Below are positions 25,469-34,152 of a stretch of DNA of 64,000 nucleotides, in pieces. Each line of letters begins with the position of its first letter. Positions within the stretch are counted from its first letter, which is position 1. The position numbers and the translations under genes are program-made. The stretch lies in NCBI RefSeq assembly GCF_001593385.1, contig NZ_LUVZ01000045.1:186001-250000 (forward strand), in the 5' to 3' direction. The notes under the pieces are model-generated. The model was not told the origin of the DNA and made no database searches. It saw nothing but the letters and a program-made list of their open reading frames with translations. Source of the stretch: Chryseobacterium cucumeris (GTDB lineage Bacteria; Bacteroidota; Bacteroidia; Flavobacteriales; Weeksellaceae).

Positions 25469-26692
25469 TTACTTCGGTAACGGTAATGTCTCAAAATCCC
25501 CACGAAGAAGAGCCAACTGCAGTTCATTATTCAGATCTGTGGAAGATAACGGAAGATCAATTTTCAACTTAGCCAGCTTACTCAGTGTCTGAATCTGCGT
25601 AAACAGCTCATAGAATCCAAAGGAAACCAATTTCCCGTTTTCTATGATTAAAAATAACTTTTCTCCTAATTTTCTTCCTGGTCCAAGCCAAAGTTCATTT
25701 CTTTTTCTGAATTCAATTTTTTGTTTCAAGACAGAAAAATCTTTAAATTCTTCCTGAGAACCAATAAACTGAAGAGCTTTTGTTCCCTGGGTAAATGACC
25801 TGAATTTCAAGACTGGCTTCTCTGTTTTATTGAGCTTATTTTTCTCAACCACATATTTATTATTCCTGAAATATAGTCCGAAAGGTAAAACTTCTTTCTT
25901 TTTAATATTCTTGGAATTCAGTATCAGTTTGGCAATAATATCTGTTCCGGTAAGTTCAAAATTAATCTGCTCAACATCTTTCTGAATCTGTTCCCATTTT
26001 TTTGATTTGGAATTGAAAACCTTTTTGGAAAATTTGTTGATATCCTGAACATAATCAGAAAACATAATACGTCCACCTTCATCCTGAAAATAGACAAAAC
26101 CTTTATCATTAGGAAGATCTTGAGTCAGCTCTTTGATCTTATTGATATACGTTTTGGCGTTAGACTCATCATGCTGCTTCTGAATGATCTCATTTTCGGT
26201 ATCCTTTGAAATCAGAAGCTTGAAAAGTTCTAAGGTAGCTCTTGCATCACCTTCCGCCCTGTGATGGTTATTCAATGGAATACCTAATGATTTCACCAGT
26301 TTTCCCAAGGAATAACTTACCTCATCAGGAATCAGTTTTTTTGTTAACGGAATTGTATCTAAAGTATTGATTTTAAAATCATAACCAAGCCTTTTGAATG
26401 ACTGGCGAAGCATCCTATAATCAAAATCAATATTATGCCCCACCAAAGTTGTATTTTGAGTAATTTCTATCACTCTTTTGGCAATTTCATGAAATTTCGG
26501 AGCAGTTTTGACCATTTTCGGGGTAATACTGGTCAGTTTTTGTACAAAAGGAGTGATATCACCTTCAGGGTTTACCAGAGATATAAACTGGTCTATAATT
26601 TTCTGACCGTCATATCTGTAAATGGCGATATCTATAATGCATTCATTTCTATAACCTGCACCATTACTTTCTATATCTATAATTGAATACAT
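25469..26692 (-). CDS. DnaQ-like 3'-5' exonuclease fused to a degenerate GIY-YIG domain
   Basis: In this 407-residue protein, residues 1-170 form a DEDDh exonuclease: D6 and E8 in SIIDIESNGAG, GHNIDFDYRML, and the HHRAEGDARAT box. From about 195 a UvrC/GIY-YIG-like region follows (LPNDKGFVYFQDEGGRIMFS, then FELTGTDIIAKLILNSKNIKK). The GIY and YIG tyrosines are mostly lost, and the position of the usual catalytic Glu reads Asn in LILNSKNIKK by my alignment. The exonuclease should be active and the GIY-YIG part probably only binds. It may resemble Cho/DinG-type repair fusions. Confidence 0.8.
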   Translation of the reverse strand: MYSIIDIESNGAGYRNECIIDIAIYRYDGQKIIDQFISLVNPEGDITPFVQKLTSITPKMVKTAPKFHEIAKRVIEITQNTTLVGHNIDFDYRMLRQSFKRLGYDFKINTLDTIPLTKKLIPDEVSYSLGKLVKSLGIPLNNHHRAEGDARATLELFKLLISKDTENEIIQKQHDESNAKTYINKIKELTQDLPNDKGFVYFQDEGGRIMFSDYVQDINKFSKKVFNSKSKKWEQIQKDVEQINFELTGTDIIAKLILNSKNIKKKEVLPFGLYFRNNKYVVEKNKLNKTEKPVLKFRSFTQGTKALQFIGSQEEFKDFSVLKQKIEFRKRNELWLGPGRKLGEKLFLIIENGKLVSFGFYELFTQIQTLSKLAKLKIDLPLSSTDLNNELQLALLRGDFETLPLPK

Positions 26693-26842
26693 GAATGTTT
26701 TAACTGCTGTTTTTCTGGTTTAATATTTAAAACCGACGCTTTATTCCCCAATAAAATACGGTCTTATTTTTCTTTATTAAGTAAAGATAACCTGCTAAAA
26801 TAACAAAAAATATATCAAAATACAGCAGATTGTCTTTCAAAA

Positions 26843-28369
26843 TTATCTTCTTCTGCCTCCCAGACCGAACATTCCGAGAATAGCTTTTGCTCCTTCTCTC
26901 ATTAATGTAGAGGTAAAAGTACGGCCAGCTTTACTTTGCAATACCTGTTCAAACATTCCAGGTTCTTCTTTTACCGGCTTTGCCTTTTGGTTAGGTGACG
27001 GGTTTTGTGCAGCCTGTTCCATCCTATTGGTAAGCATTTCATAAGCAGATTCTCTGTCAATTGCCTGCTCATATTTTGCAACAAGTGCTGATCTTGAAGT
27101 CAGATCAGAGATTTCCGCGTCATTCAAAACATCCATCCTTGATTCCGGAGAGATCAGATAAGTATGTACTAATGGGGTAGGAATTCCTTTTTCATCAAGT
27201 GCTGTAACAAATGCTTCTCCGATTCCCAAATTCTGGATCAGGCTGGAAGCATTATAATATTCTGTGGTAGGATAGTTTTCAACGGCTTTGGTAATTTCTT
27301 TTTTATCTTTTGCCGTAAAACCTCTTAGAGCATGTTGTATTTTTAATCCTAGTTGGGAAAGTACATTTTCAGGGACATCACCAGGAATCTGGGTAATAAA
27401 ATAGATCCCCACTCCTTTGGAACGGATCAGTTTTACCATCGTTTCAATTTGTGAAAGAAGGGCCTTGGAAGCTTCATCAAAAATCAGGTGGGCTTCATCA
27501 ATGAATAATACCAATTTTGGTTTCCCGCTATCTCCTTCTTCCGGAAATGTCATATAAATTTCTGCAAAAAGAGAAAGCATAAAAGTGGAGAAAAGCTGTG
27601 GTTTGTTCTGGATATCTGCTACTCTTAAGATATTAACCACTCCTTTTCCGTCTCTTGTTTCCAGCAAGTCATGAACATCAAAGCTTAGCTCACCAAAGAA
27701 TCCTGCCGCTCCTTGTTGTTCCAGAGCTACAATAGATCTTAAAATAGCTCCCAAAGATGCTGATGCAATAGATCCATAATTAGCTGCAAGTTCAGCTTTT
27801 CCCTGTGCATTATCCGTCACGTACTGCAGTACTTTCTTCAAATCGTTAAGATCAATCAATGGAAGTCCTTTATCATCACAGTATTTGAAAACTATAGACA
27901 TGATACTTTGCTGGGTATCATTCAATTCAAGAATTTTGCTTAATAAAACAGGCCCAAATTCTGTAACCGTAGCTCTCAATTTTACACCTTTTCCTCCGGA
28001 AATACTCATGAGTTCTACTGGAAAACCTTGTGGATTATAAGGAAGCTGTGTTTTGCCATACCTTTCTTCAATGATAGGATTCATCTGACCTGCTTCTGCA
28101 ATCCCGGAAAAGTCTCCCTTAATATCCAGAACCAAAGACGGAATTCCTGCGTGAGAAAGCTGTTCTGCAAACACCTGTAACGTTTTTGTCTTACCGGTTC
28201 CGGTAGCACCGGCAATAAGACCGTGACGATTTATGGTTTTCAGAGGAATGGTTACATTGACTTCTGTCACCACTTCGCCATCCAACATTCCTTTTCCTAA
28301 TATTATATGCTCTCCTTTTGGAGTATATCTAGCGTTAAGTTCTTCAATAAATTGTGTTTTGTCTGCCAT
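26843..28369 (-). CDS. HerA-like helicase/ATPase (DUF853 family)
   Basis: The 508-residue protein has Walker A GATGTGKT at 54-61, Walker B LVLFIDEAHLIFDEA and the ITQIPGDVPENVLSQLGLKIQHALRGFTAKD segment characteristic of the DUF853/YjgR branch of the FtsK-HerA superfamily. The C-terminal tail is Gly/Arg-rich (FGLGGRRR). It has no transmembrane segments. The family's function is poorly defined. There is no NurA partner nearby. Confidence 0.9.
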   Translation of the reverse strand: MADKTQFIEELNARYTPKGEHIILGKGMLDGEVVTEVNVTIPLKTINRHGLIAGATGTGKTKTLQVFAEQLSHAGIPSLVLDIKGDFSGIAEAGQMNPIIEERYGKTQLPYNPQGFPVELMSISGGKGVKLRATVTEFGPVLLSKILELNDTQQSIMSIVFKYCDDKGLPLIDLNDLKKVLQYVTDNAQGKAELAANYGSIASASLGAILRSIVALEQQGAAGFFGELSFDVHDLLETRDGKGVVNILRVADIQNKPQLFSTFMLSLFAEIYMTFPEEGDSGKPKLVLFIDEAHLIFDEASKALLSQIETMVKLIRSKGVGIYFITQIPGDVPENVLSQLGLKIQHALRGFTAKDKKEITKAVENYPTTEYYNASSLIQNLGIGEAFVTALDEKGIPTPLVHTYLISPESRMDVLNDAEISDLTSRSALVAKYEQAIDRESAYEMLTNRMEQAAQNPSPNQKAKPVKEEPGMFEQVLQSKAGRTFTSTLMREGAKAILGMFGLGGRRR

Positions 28370-28607
28370 TTGATCGCTTTTTTAACTTATAAATATAAAA
28401 TTTTTTGTAAAATATGTAAAGATATTTTCTGAAGAACTTCTCTCCGCTTCTTTCGAAAATAAATTTGTCCTTCAATAATCAAATTTTAAACCACGATCAT
28501 TATTTTTTTTCTGCCAGGAAGGATATAGGAACTAAACATGATATAAAACAGCATTTACCATTATCTTTATGTAAGGCATTCTTTTTGCTGAAAAAACAAC
28601 ATATACT

Positions 28608-28621
28608 AAACGTACGTTTAA
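28608..28621. promoter_or_regulatory. Palindrome resembling the TetR operator
   Basis: TAAACGTACGTTTA is a perfect 14-bp palindrome in the 345-base divergent gap (28370-28714) between the HerA-like gene and the persulfide operon. It differs from the tetR-tatD palindrome at 10554 only in the two central bases. The rest of the gap contains a TATCTTTA -7-like box at 28686-28693 for the operon, and nothing else was recognised. Confidence 0.5.
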
Positions 28622-28714
28622 CAAAGTATTGAAAGAAACTATCAATGGGATTTAACATTTCATTTAGAATTGATCTAATACTTCGTATCTTTAACTCATT
28701 AAAAAAAGACCCCA

Positions 28715-30124
28715 ATGAAAATTGAACAAATATATACGGGCTGTCTGGCTCAGGGTGCCTATTATATTGTATCAGAGAATGAAGCTGCCATTATTGATCC
28801 GCTAAGAGAAGTAAAACCTTATCTGGATCGTCTGGAAAAAGACAATGTCACTTTAAAATATATTTTTGAAACTCACTTCCATGCAGATTTTGTATCAGGA
28901 CATTTGGATTTAAGCAACAAAACAGGTGCTCCTATTGTATATGGACCTACCGCTGCTCCGGAATTTGACGCTATTATTGCTGAAGACAATCAGATTTTTG
29001 AGATCGGAAAAGTGAAAATAAAGGTCATGCACACTCCTGGGCATACGATGGAAAGCAGTACTTACCTTTTAATCGATGAAAATGGTGTTGAAACTGCAAT
29101 CTTTACTGGTGATACGCTGTTTTTAGGAGATGTTGGAAGACCGGATCTTGCCCAGAAGGCAACTAATCTTACTCAGGAGGATCTTGCTGGAATTTTGTAT
29201 GACAGCCTTCAGAGCAAAATCATGCCATTGGATGACAGCATCACTGTATATCCAGCTCACGGAGCCGGATCTGCTTGTGGAAAGAATATGCAGAAAGAGA
29301 CAGTTGATATCTTAGGAAACCAAAAGAAAACCAATTACGCTCTTAATCAACCGGATAAAGAGTCTTTCATCAGAGAAGTTCTGGATGGCTTAACAGCTCC
29401 TCCAAAATATTTCGGGATGAATGTCGCTTTAAATAAAGGTGGCTATGAAAGTCTGGACGTTGTGATGAACAAAGGATTGCAGCCTGTAACACCTGAAGAT
29501 TTCGAAGCTCTGGCAGAAGAAACAGGAGCATTAATTTTAGATACAAGAGGAGCTGCGGATTTCCATAAAGGATTTGTTCCCAACTCTATCAATATAGGAC
29601 TGAAAGGTGATTTTGCCCCATGGGTAGGAACGCTTATTGTAGATGTAAAACACCCTTTATTATTAATTACTGATGAAGGAACTGAAGAGGAAGTAATCAC
29701 AAGACTGAGCCGAGTAGGTTTTGACAATGTAATTGGTTACCTGAAAGGCAGTTTTGAAGCATGGAAAAATGCAGGTAAGGAAACGGATGAGATCAAAAGA
29801 ATTACTCCGGCTGAATTTGCAGAACAATTTACAGCAGACGCTACAGTAATTGATGTAAGAAAACTTACGGAGTATTCCGCAGAACACATTGACAATGCTT
29901 ATAACAAGCCACTAGACATTATCAGTGACTGGGCTCGTACCATTGATGATTCTGAACATTTCTTCCTGCACTGCGCAGGTGGGTACAGAAGCATGATTGC
30001 CGCAAGCATCCTTAACTCGCACGGAATCAGAAACTTTACCGAAATCGAAGGTGGTTTTAACGGAATCAAAAAAACGGAAAAACTTCCAACCACAGATTTT
30101 GTATGCCAATCTAAGACCCTGTAA
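28715..30124 (+). CDS. CstB-like persulfide dioxygenase with two rhodanese domains
   Basis: In this 469-residue protein, residues 1-240 are a metallo-beta-lactamase-fold persulfide dioxygenase with THFHADFVSGH (H54, H56, D58, H63), HTPGHTMESS and FTGDTLFLGDVGRPDL. A first rhodanese-like domain (about 250-355) has no catalytic Cys (LLLITDEGTEEE). The second (about 365-469) has it in FFLHCAGGYRS. This MBL/pseudo-rhodanese/rhodanese order is that of staphylococcal CstB, which oxidises persulfides and makes thiosulfate. A rhodanese lipoprotein and a thioredoxin follow. Confidence 0.9.
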   Translation: MKIEQIYTGCLAQGAYYIVSENEAAIIDPLREVKPYLDRLEKDNVTLKYIFETHFHADFVSGHLDLSNKTGAPIVYGPTAAPEFDAIIAEDNQIFEIGKVKIKVMHTPGHTMESSTYLLIDENGVETAIFTGDTLFLGDVGRPDLAQKATNLTQEDLAGILYDSLQSKIMPLDDSITVYPAHGAGSACGKNMQKETVDILGNQKKTNYALNQPDKESFIREVLDGLTAPPKYFGMNVALNKGGYESLDVVMNKGLQPVTPEDFEALAEETGALILDTRGAADFHKGFVPNSINIGLKGDFAPWVGTLIVDVKHPLLLITDEGTEEEVITRLSRVGFDNVIGYLKGSFEAWKNAGKETDEIKRITPAEFAEQFTADATVIDVRKLTEYSAEHIDNAYNKPLDIISDWARTIDDSEHFFLHCAGGYRSMIAASILNSHGIRNFTEIEGGFNGIKKTEKLPTTDFVCQSKTL

Positions 30125-30127
30125 GAC

Positions 30128-30505
30128 ATGAAAATTCAGTTTTTCGGATTATTTTTAGCATTAACATTTACGCTAAATGCCTGCAAGACAAACTCTACAG
30201 CAACTGTTTCTACGGCTAACATCAAAGAAATGGTTAACAGCTCTGATGTAACATTGGTGGATGTCAGAATTCCGGAGCAATATGCCGCAGGAACAGCAAA
30301 GAATGCCATCAACATTCCTTTGGCAGAGATTCAAAACAATATAGAAACTCTAAAAGGTAAAAAAGTTGTTGTGTTTTGCAATAAAGGAATCCAGGCTGAT
30401 CAGGCGATGGAAATTCTTAAGAAAAATGGTGTGGAAGCTTATGATGGTACAACCTGGAAAAATGTAAAAGCGATCCAGGATGAAACAAACAAAAATGCAA
30501 ACTAA
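30128..30505 (+). CDS. Rhodanese-domain lipoprotein
   Basis: The 125-residue protein has a signal peptide ending in lipobox LNAC (Cys about 19) and a single rhodanese domain with catalytic Cys in VVVFCNKGIQADQAM. It starts 3 bases after the CstB-like gene, so it is co-transcribed. It is likely anchored on the periplasmic side and would carry sulfane sulfur as a Cys persulfide. Its active loop CNKGIQ is less basic than in thiosulfate-specific rhodaneses. Confidence 0.88.
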   Translation: MKIQFFGLFLALTFTLNACKTNSTATVSTANIKEMVNSSDVTLVDVRIPEQYAAGTAKNAINIPLAEIQNNIETLKGKKVVVFCNKGIQADQAMEILKKNGVEAYDGTTWKNVKAIQDETNKNAN

Positions 30506-30518
30506 TAAAACCAAAACT

Positions 30519-30818
30519 ATGTCACAAAAATTTCAGGAAATCATAGATTCCGAAAGACCCGTACTTATCGATTTTTTCGCAACATGGTGTCAGCCTTGTA
30601 AAGTACAGTCTTCGGTATTAAATACAGTAAAAGAAAATATTGGTGAAGGAGCAAGAATTATAAAAGTAGATGTAGATCAATATCCTGCACTGGCAGCTCA
30701 GTATGGCGTACGTGGAGTCCCTACACTGGCCATTTTCAAAAAAGGAGAAATGCTTTGGAAGGAAAGTGGTGTTCATGATGTGAACACATTAACGAACCTT
30801 CTGCAACAATATGTTTAA
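30519..30818 (+). CDS. Thioredoxin (WCQPC active site)
   Basis: A 99-residue thioredoxin fold with active site ATWCQPCK, the cis-Pro loop RGVPTLAIFKKG and VDVDQYPALAAQYGV. Gln replaces Gly in the usual WCGPC. There is no signal peptide when started at MSQKFQEII (ATG 30519), which lies 13 bases after the rhodanese stop; a longer frame from 30480 overlaps that gene and is less likely. It could reduce persulfides or glutathione persulfide formed by its neighbours. Confidence 0.9.
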   Translation: MSQKFQEIIDSERPVLIDFFATWCQPCKVQSSVLNTVKENIGEGARIIKVDVDQYPALAAQYGVRGVPTLAIFKKGEMLWKESGVHDVNTLTNLLQQYV

Positions 30819-30830
30819 ATAAAAACAAAA

Positions 30831-30876
30831 AAATAATAAAGGCTGAAGTTCACATGAATTTCAGCCTTTATTATTT
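30831..30876. terminator. Strong bidirectional terminator
   Basis: Perfect 17-bp arms AAATAATAAAGGCTGAA and TTCAGCCTTTATTATTT with a 12-nt loop separate the convergent thioredoxin and amidase genes. T-runs follow in both directions. Confidence 0.9.
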
Positions 30877-30877
30877 T

Positions 30878-31630
30878 TTATAGTTGAATGGAGAAACTAT
30901 CCCGGTCATTTAAAAACTGGAAATGCTTTCTAAAATCGTTCAATTCTTCCATATATAATTCTGCAGATACAAGATTTCCCTGTTTCTGAGAAATTTCTTT
31001 TCCATCTCCAAAGAAGCAGTGAGAGCTTTCCTGATACAACAGATCATTTCCATCGGTCCCGATTCTGTTTAAACCAAATACAAAAGATAAGTTTTCAATA
31101 GCTCTGGCTTTCAACAGATGTTCCCATGCTCCTACCCTTTTCTCGGGCCAGTTGGCAACATATAATATGGCATCATAATCATCGTTATTCCTTGCAAAGA
31201 CAGGAAAACGTAGATCGTAACACACCTGAAGCAGGAAACGTATTCCTTTATATTCAACAATTACTCTTTCCTTTCCTGGCGTGTATACTTTATCTTCTCC
31301 GGAAAAAGAAAACAAATGTCTCTTATCATAAAAAGTGATTTCGCCATCCGGTTTTACAAAGAACATTCTGTTGTAAAAATTGCCGTCCTGTTCTACCGGA
31401 GCACTTCCGCAAAACGCAGCATTTTTCTCTTTTGAGATTTTTTTCAAAAACTGTAGTGATTCATTATTTCTGTCCGAAACTTCAGAAGCATCCATACAGA
31501 AACCTGTTGAAAACATTTCAGGAAGCAGAAACAGATCTGCCTCCACATTGAGCAATTCGCTTTCTATACGCGCAAAATTCTCAGTTTTTTTTTTCCATAT
31601 GATATCTAAATTAAGTCCTACAACTTTCAT
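30878..31630 (-). CDS. Nitrilase-superfamily amidase (YafV/omega-amidase type)
   Basis: The 250-residue enzyme has the catalytic triad of the carbon-nitrogen hydrolase family: Glu in FLLPEMFSTGF, Lys in YDKRHLFSF and Cys in LLQVCYDLRFPVF. The FSTGF and SFSGEDKVYTPGKER segments fit the omega-amidase/YafV branch, which removes toxic alpha-ketoglutaramate or ketosuccinamate. It appears monocistronic and ends at the 17-bp terminator. Confidence 0.9.
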   Translation of the reverse strand: MKVVGLNLDIIWKKKTENFARIESELLNVEADLFLLPEMFSTGFCMDASEVSDRNNESLQFLKKISKEKNAAFCGSAPVEQDGNFYNRMFFVKPDGEITFYDKRHLFSFSGEDKVYTPGKERVIVEYKGIRFLLQVCYDLRFPVFARNNDDYDAILYVANWPEKRVGAWEHLLKARAIENLSFVFGLNRIGTDGNDLLYQESSHCFFGDGKEISQKQGNLVSAELYMEELNDFRKHFQFLNDRDSFSIQL

Positions 31631-31847
31631 CTTTTATTCTTTTAAATTATTTCATATATGAAATATAAAAATACATCTTTTAACTTTATGAAAGTAGAAT
31701 TAAATGGTTGAAGAATGCTTTAGTATTTAAAATAGAATTTATTTCTTAATAATTTATTAAAGTCAAGCATTTTTACAATATTGCCATTCTTTCGGTTTCA
31801 TTTTTGATAGAAATATTTTTTATTATTATCCTTAAAATTAAAAATTT

Positions 31848-32288
31848 ATGAAGAAATTGTTTTTTATGGTGGCGATCTTCTTTTTTGGTGCTATGGCTAA
31901 TGCTCAGGCGTGGACAGGAAAGGGGGATCAGAAAATACAACTGGGGCTGAGTGCCTGGGGCTATGGAACCGGAATTACAGGAACGTATGACTATGGCCTC
32001 AACAAACTGATTTCAGTAGGAGCCGGGATCAATGGCTATTTTGATAATTATAAAAACAACGATAAAGATAATCGTGTTTTTGTGTTTGGAAGACTGAACT
32101 TTCATTTACAGGAAGCTCTAAATTTGCCTTCCAAATGGGACATCTATCCTGGAGTAGACCTTGGAGTTCTTGGAAGAGACTTTGGAGTGGGAGCTCACAT
32201 CGGAGCCCGTTATTTCTTCACAGAAAAAATTGGAGTCTTTGCAGAGGTTGGTAATAATGGCAGCCTTGGTGTTTCTTTCAATTTATAA
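31848..32288 (+). CDS. Small outer-membrane beta-barrel-like protein
   Basis: The 146-residue protein has a signal peptide (MKKLFFMVAIFFFGAMANAQ). The mature region has alternating Gly/aromatic strands (IQLGLSAWGYGTGITGTYDYG; LISVGAGINGYF; DLGVLGRDFGVGAHIGARYFF) and a C-terminus VSFNL, as in 8-stranded porin-like proteins. I recall a family labelled DUF6646 with this pattern but cannot verify it. Upstream 31631-31847 contains only AT-rich DNA. Confidence 0.75.
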   Translation: MKKLFFMVAIFFFGAMANAQAWTGKGDQKIQLGLSAWGYGTGITGTYDYGLNKLISVGAGINGYFDNYKNNDKDNRVFVFGRLNFHLQEALNLPSKWDIYPGVDLGVLGRDFGVGAHIGARYFFTEKIGVFAEVGNNGSLGVSFNL

Positions 32289-32319
32289 TCTTATCATTAA
32301 ATCAATCTTTAAATATGAC

Positions 32320-32347
32320 AAAGCTTCTTGTTTCGGGGAGCTTTTTT
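32320..32347 (+). terminator. Intrinsic terminator after the small OMP gene
   Basis: Stem AAAGCTTC/GGAGCTTT (one G-U pair) lies 32 bases after the stop and is followed by a T-run. Confidence 0.65.
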
Positions 32348-32348
32348 A

Positions 32349-32379
32349 TTTGGCATAGTTTTGATAATTGTTACCTTTG
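32349..32379 (+). promoter_or_regulatory. Promoter of rseP
   Basis: TTTG at 32349-32352 and TACCTTTG at 32372-32379 are 19 bases apart, matching the Bacteroidetes -33/-7 consensus. The rseP ATG follows 24 bases later. Confidence 0.7.
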
Positions 32380-32403
32380 CAAATTAAAATCTAAAATTTA
32401 TTA

Positions 32404-33894
32404 ATGGAAATAGCAATTAAACTTTTTCAGTTCATTCTGAGCATCTCTATACTTGTGCTTCTTCATGAGCTTGGGCATTTCTTACCGGCAATATGGTTCA
32501 AGACCAGAGCAGAGAAGTTTTTCCTGTTTTTTGATCCTTACTTCTCCATATTCTCCATGAAGAAAATCAACGGAAAATGGCAGTATAAATTTTTATCAAA
32601 AAACTTACCGGATTCTGAAGTAATAGAAGTGAACGGAAAGAAGGAAGAAGTTCCTATCGATATATCAAAACTTCCGGACAACGACTGGAGAAAACACCCT
32701 GAACAAACAAAATACGGAATCGGCTGGCTTCCTTTTGGAGGATACGTGAAGATTGCAGGAATGGTGGACGAAAGTATGGATACTGCCCAGATGAAAAAAC
32801 CGGCAGAACCTTGGGAGTTCAGATCAAAACCAGCCTGGCAGAGACTTATCATTATGCTGGGGGGAGTTACCGTTAACTTTTTTCTTGCGTGGTTAATCTA
32901 CAGCTGTTTATCATTCTTCAACGGAGAAACTTATACAGATATCACAAAATTTAAAAATGGTATTGAAGCCACTTCTGCAGGAAAGAAAATGGGTTTCCAG
33001 AATGGTGACAAAATCATTAGTGTAGACGGAAAACCGGCAGAAAGACTTGAAAATACTTCCATCAATATCCTTTTGGGAGATCATGTTACCGTAAACAGAA
33101 ACGGACAGGAAGTTACTTTCCCTGTCAATGCAGACGGTGTAGCAGACGTTCTTAAGCAGAGAGAAGCAAAACTATACATCACACCAAGAGTTTCTATGGT
33201 TGTTGACTCATTGGCTACTCCTTCTTCCCACGCATCAGGTCTTGCAAAAGGCGACAAAATTGTAGGAATCAATGGTAAGAAAGCAGCATTCTTTGATGAA
33301 GTAAGTGCTCTTTTAAGTGAAAATAAAGGTAAAACAATTTCTGTAGATGTTGAAAGAAACGGTGCTTTACAGACATTACCTGCAGTTTCCGTAGATAAAA
33401 ACGGAAAACTGGGGATTGCAATTGATACCAAAAGCATTGCAAAAGATATTGTAACGAATAAAAAATATTCTTTCGGAGAAGCTATTCCAAGAGGATTTAC
33501 AAGAACTATTGAAGCATTAACCACACAGGTAAAGCAGTTCAAAATTATGTTCAACTCTAAAGTTCAGGGGTATAAAAATGTTGGAGGTCCTATTGCGATC
33601 GTAAAAAACATGCCTGTGGATAAAGATGCGGACGGAAGCGTTAAGATCAACTGGGTTGCTTTCTGGAGCTTTACAGCAATGTTCTCCGTATGGCTGGCAT
33701 TCCTGAACCTTATTCCGATTCCGGGACTTGATGGTGGACACGTTTTATTTACTTTATATGAAATTATTGTAGGAAAACCTGTTCCGCAGAAAGTTTTGGA
33801 AAACGCACAGATGATTGGAGTTATCTTCCTGTTAGGATTGATGTTACTGATCTTTGGAAGTGACATCTTCAAAGTATTTATGGGTAAATTATAA
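32404..33894 (+). CDS. rseP: Site-2 intramembrane protease RseP
   Basis: The 496-residue polytopic zinc protease has HELGH at 21-25 in the first membrane segment and the second metal motif NLIPIPGLDGGHVLF near the C-terminus. Two PDZ domains lie between (about 205-270 and 285-350, with GFQNGDKIISVDGKPAE and GLAKGDKIVGINGKKAA). It would cleave anti-sigma factors or leftover signal peptides within the membrane. It is monocistronic with its own promoter and is followed by a tRNA gene. Confidence 0.95.
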   Translation: MEIAIKLFQFILSISILVLLHELGHFLPAIWFKTRAEKFFLFFDPYFSIFSMKKINGKWQYKFLSKNLPDSEVIEVNGKKEEVPIDISKLPDNDWRKHPEQTKYGIGWLPFGGYVKIAGMVDESMDTAQMKKPAEPWEFRSKPAWQRLIIMLGGVTVNFFLAWLIYSCLSFFNGETYTDITKFKNGIEATSAGKKMGFQNGDKIISVDGKPAERLENTSINILLGDHVTVNRNGQEVTFPVNADGVADVLKQREAKLYITPRVSMVVDSLATPSSHASGLAKGDKIVGINGKKAAFFDEVSALLSENKGKTISVDVERNGALQTLPAVSVDKNGKLGIAIDTKSIAKDIVTNKKYSFGEAIPRGFTRTIEALTTQVKQFKIMFNSKVQGYKNVGGPIAIVKNMPVDKDADGSVKINWVAFWSFTAMFSVWLAFLNLIPIPGLDGGHVLFTLYEIIVGKPVPQKVLENAQMIGVIFLLGLMLLIFGSDIFKVFMGKL

Positions 33895-33920
33895 TTTTTT
33901 TAAAATTTTTCTTAAAAATA

Positions 33921-33952
33921 TTTGTAGGGTATAAATATTCGTCCTATATTTG
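33921..33952 (+). promoter_or_regulatory. Promoter of tRNA-Asn copy 1
   Basis: TTTG at 33921-33924 and TATATTTG at 33945-33952 are spaced by 20 bases, 22 bases before the mature tRNA 5' end. Confidence 0.75.
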
Positions 33953-33974
33953 CACCACTTAAAACAAAGGACAT

Positions 33975-34048
33975 TCCTCCTTAGCTCAGTTGGTTAGAGC
34001 ATCTGACTGTTAATCAGAGGGTCGCTGGTTCGAGCCCAGCAGGAGGAG
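33975..34048 (+). tRNA. tRNA-Asn (GTT), copy 1
   Basis: A 74-base cloverleaf: acceptor TCCTCCT pairs with AGGAGGA, discriminator G, anticodon loop CTGTTAA with anticodon GTT, T-loop TTCGAGC. The CCA end is not encoded. The sequence is identical to copy 2 at 40768. Confidence 0.97.
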
Positions 34049-34050
34049 CA

Positions 34051-34080
34051 AAAAGACTTGCAGAAATGTAAGTCTTTTTT
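34051..34080 (+). terminator. Terminator of tRNA-Asn copy 1
   Basis: Stem AAAAGACTTGCA/TGTAAGTCTTTT (one G-U) with loop GAAA and a following T-run lies directly after the tRNA. Confidence 0.85.
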
Positions 34081-34152
34081 TGTGTCTTACTATGAACTCT
34101 TTCATGGCAAGGACTCCAAATCTGAGAAATAACACATTTGTAGTTTAAATAT

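Noticed and set aside
28500..28715. 71-residue ORF on the minus strand in the divergent gap upstream of the persulfide operon
   Set aside because: Overlaps the promoter and palindrome region and has no recognisable features; likely a chance frame in AT-rich DNA.
33081..33554. 157-residue minus-strand ORF antisense to rseP
   Set aside because: rseP has complete catalytic motifs on the plus strand; this frame has none.
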